Assembly: GCA_947034885.2 (NCBI GenBank) | Contig: OX344749.2 | Location: 4,169,501 to 4,233,500 of the forward strand | Reading direction: 5' to 3' | Source of the DNA: Thuidium tamariscinum | Taxonomy: Eukaryota; Streptophyta; Bryopsida; Hypnales; Thuidiaceae | Length of the DNA stretch: 64,000 nt | Shown here: one piece after another, positions 61,140 through 64,000 of the stretch | Numbering within the stretch: position 1 is the stretch's first letter | How the letters are laid out: every line of letters begins with the position of its first letter | The notes under the pieces: generated by a model | What the model saw: the letters and a program-made list of their open reading frames with translations, nothing else | What the model was told of the DNA's origin: nothing | Database searches by the model: none | Program-made: the position numbers and the translations under genes

Positions 61140-62841
61140 AAGACAAATTTGTTTCCCATTCTCTTTTCATACAATCTTCAGAATGCCCTATGTCATTGCA
61201 TCCATATTAAACAAGAGTAAAAGTAATTCTTTAATTCTTTAATTTAAAAAAAATTCAAATTTCAACATTTTTACACCACATATGTTCATTGGCCATGAAA
61301 CAAAGTCTTTACACCTCTTTTCACTAGGAGCTTTTAAAGGGTACCAAGAATGTGCCCCTAGGATGCATAGAATCAAAGATCTTATTGTAACCAAAAAAAC
61401 AATCAAGACAAATAATCTCATTTAATAATATGGATGATTTTTAATATTGTAAGCTAGTGTAGCTTATTGCTATTAACCTTTACTTCAAGAATCCCCAATT
61501 TTTATATAGAATAGAGAGCTCTCTATCGATACCAAAAATATGACCAAGTGCCATATGATCCAAAATGATACCATAATTTAGGATATTCTAAGATCCAAAA
61601 ATAACTCAAAATCCATGACTTTCACACTATATGACTAAGTACCCAATTAGGGGGGGCTAGTACAATTGAGTAATTAAATTAATGAATTTAAAGTTGAAAT
61701 TTGGACGAGATGGTCTTTGAGTAGACTTGTAGATATTCTACACTTGAGAAGGTTTCTAGGCATTTTGGAAGACCACAAGTTCTTGGACTACGGGAACTCG
61801 CTAAAATCTACCACATAAGTGGACTAACGTAGTTGAGCAACTACCAAGAGTAATAATATTATTTAATTAGTTTTTTAAATTAATTATCAACTTTTTTTAA
61901 GAAATCAATTTTTTTTAAATCATTTTTTTGCTTTTCAATACATTTGGAAAATAAAATAAAATATTTTTAAATTAAAAATTTAGATTAACAAGGGCTAATT
62001 TGCAAAAATGGAAATAATTTCAAAGAATAGCCCTAAAATAGTCTCCCAGAGGTTTAAAACTCCTCTCATGAAGGGTTTTTAGAAATAAGTAATTATACGT
62101 TGTGTAGATGTCTACAAAATGAGCCTCTTTCTACTTGCATTTTGAAATATGTAAAAAATAATTTTGGTGTTTTCTTTGGTGGATGACCATCTCTATAAAG
62201 TTATTGCAAATGGCTAATTTTTATTTTAAATTTTTTTTCTATTTTCTACTAATTAATACAGCCAAGTATCTATTATTTGAAGTTGCGGACTTTCCTAGTT
62301 CTTCTATTTCGAGAATTCTTCGAAATGATTAATTCTAGGTGGTACTTTGCATCTTATGGGTGTTCACATTTTTTATCTTTTAAAATTTTAAAATTAGTTT
62401 TCTAATTTTAAAGTAGTCCAAGAAAGGCTTGAGTACTTGAAAAACACAACAAAATTGGCAAGTGTTTCTTGCATTCACCCGTTTTTGTACATTTCTTGCC
62501 CCTAGTGTGAGAATGACTACCTTATCAAGTTGACTTTTCACAACACTTTTGGGAGATGTATACAAATCTTGACAAAGTGAACTTGAAGTTGGTCAAAGTA
62601 ACTTCTCGTGGCACAATACAACTTTTTCTATTTCCTAAAATGACTCATCTCTACACCATAAAGACAACAGCGTACTAATAATCTAATATCTACATAGGCA
62701 ACATCTGAATCCCATCTTTATCCTTTGGGTGATTGCAAAAAGTCCTTGTTCTTTTTTTTGTCCCCTTATTCTTAAACATATGGTTTTTTGTTCATAATTT
62801 TTGCATTGTTTGTCCGCTTTCTATCAAATTTAAAGTGAAGG
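61140..62841. other. AT-rich intergenic DNA, nothing recognised
   Basis: No gene, RNA gene or clear repeat was found in this 1.7 kb. Confidence 0.4.
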
Positions 62842-63245
62842 TAAGGTAGAACCACCCGTAACCAATCATTTAAGGCATTTTAGGCATGATCTAGTGTAGT
62901 GTAAAGTAAAACAAATATTTTCAAAGGTGTAAAGATAAAAATGATGGGGATTGCAAAAACTTTGGTAATTTTATCACATGAATTGATATTGCTATGAATT
63001 TTGGAAGGCATAAAGAGTACTTGACTAAATGCCAATCTATGGAGTCTTTTAATTTTGATCACGCAAAAAACTACATTTTTACTCACTCTTTTCTACTTTT
63101 TTGCACACTACTTTGGAATATGTGCCATGAACTTTTAGTCCCAACTTTAAAAATGAGAAAAAAACTCATTCTAGCCTTGGTTGGAAATACGTCCATCATT
63201 AGATTGGCTAGGGGGGGCCGATTGGTTATAGGTGGTTCTACCTTA
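62842..63245. mobile_element. Intact TA-flanked element K1, 404 bp
   Basis: The left end TAAGGTAGAACCACCCGTAA and the right end, inverted, TAAGGTAGAACCACCTATAA match at all but two of 20 positions; both continue CCAATC. The interior is shared with K2-K4. It gives the uninterrupted reference for the J insertion in K2. No gene. Confidence 0.85.
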
Positions 63246-63288
63246 CATGTGATAGTTTCATATGTTGAATAGTATTTTGGATTCTTAA

Positions 63289-64000
63289 CCCCTAAACGAC
63301 GGACCTATGACCACTGGTTTGATGCCTTTCAGCATGTCACTCAGTTTTTTACCATTTTGGACCCAAATTCAAGTAAAAGAATTTATTTCTATTTTCAGAC
63401 ATGAAAGTAAAGGTCTTCTATACTTTACAGAAATTTCAGATTTTTTTGAAGAAAATTCATTTTTCAGAGAATTTTTGAATGGATAATGAAGAAAAAATCA
63501 TATCAAATTGAGATTCTCTCAAAAAATCTGAAATTTTCACCATGTGTGTATGTTACAGTGACAAACATCATGGTGTAAACTTTACTTCCGTGTACACCTA
63601 TTTCTAGGCTATAGTGGACTTTAAAAATGAAGCCAAACTTCAAACTCCAATAAAATATTCAATTTTACGATTTTTTCAAATATTCCAATTAGAGTATGAA
63701 CTAGAGTTAAGGAACTTCATTTTGTTAGTTGGGCTCAAACTCAAAAAATGTCATTCTCAAGGAAAAATTCCAGATTTACTCAATTTCTCAAAATACACTA
63801 AAATGGCAAATTTTGCCATCCGTTTTCTATAATTATTTTTCAATTACATGAAAACAAACATTAGTTATATTAAAAACACAATTGAAAACTCTTTGTAACT
63901 CAATATGAAAGGTTATTAAAAAAAAGTGGTTAAAAAAACTACTGTTCACCTATTGTTTTCCCCCTCCAAAGTTCGGTGAATGCCACAGAATGGCGTCGCC
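63289..64000. mobile_element. TTAA-type element C, cut by the window end
   Basis: After TTAA at 63,285-63,288 it reads CCCCTAAACGACGGACC. It is collinear with B (29,657-30,376) almost to the end: TGACCACTGG, AATTTTCACCATGTG, TTAGTTGGGCTCAAACTCAA, and GCCACAGAATGG at the last bases. The right end is expected just beyond position 64,000. Confidence 0.7.

Noticed and set aside
1-64000. CRISPR arrays, rRNA or tRNA genes, bacterial operons
   Set aside because: Tandem repeats here are variable-length minisatellites without unique spacers; no cloverleaf or rRNA motif was seen; gene structure is eukaryotic with introns.

Overview
The window looks like nuclear DNA of a land plant or close streptophyte relative. 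Both intact, recognisable genes are plant-type: a plant NUP155 and a TET10-like tetraspanin with the GCCRPP motif. Genes have many short GT-AG introns, and the space between them is AT-rich and full of DNA transposons. I cannot name the species. Gene models were built by hand from splice signals, reading phase and remembered family sequences; nothing was aligned by software.

Layout. Positions 1-15,559 are most simply the right part of a large CACTA (En/Spm) transposon whose left end lies outside the window. It carries a transposase gene (Tnp2, DUF4218 and DUF4216 joined in one reading frame, broken by one TAG) and a divergent multi-exon minus-strand gene. A second, smaller CACTA element (10,012-14,554) sits inside it, with matching ends and a TAT target duplication, and keeps only a DUF4216 remnant. 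From 15.6 to 31 kb I found no gene. This stretch is layered with short transposons: one group flanked by TTAA with CCC-starting ends (piggyBac-like), one group flanked by TA with AGGT-starting ends, a small poly(A) retroposon, and minisatellites.

From 31.6 to 34.1 kb there are intron-bearing, decayed pieces of two unrelated genes side by side: a sulfate transporter and the Rab geranylgeranyltransferase beta subunit. An intact ten-exon gene for a 1071-residue coiled-coil protein follows (34.2-40.0 kb, plus strand), with a TTAA element directly after its stop codon. The tetraspanin gene (12 coding exons, 270 residues) is on the minus strand at 42.1-45.5 kb, and NUP155 (15 coding exons, 1509 residues) on the minus strand at 50.7-59.2 kb. 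The NUP155 locus is visibly GC-rich in exons and introns alike, in contrast with its surroundings. From 59.8 kb to the end the DNA is again AT-rich transposon remnants.

The three intact genes are unrelated housekeeping or plant-specific genes and do not form a pathway. The most interesting content is the transposon biology: TTAA elements in a plant-like genome, nested insertions that reveal empty target sites, and the CACTA pair.
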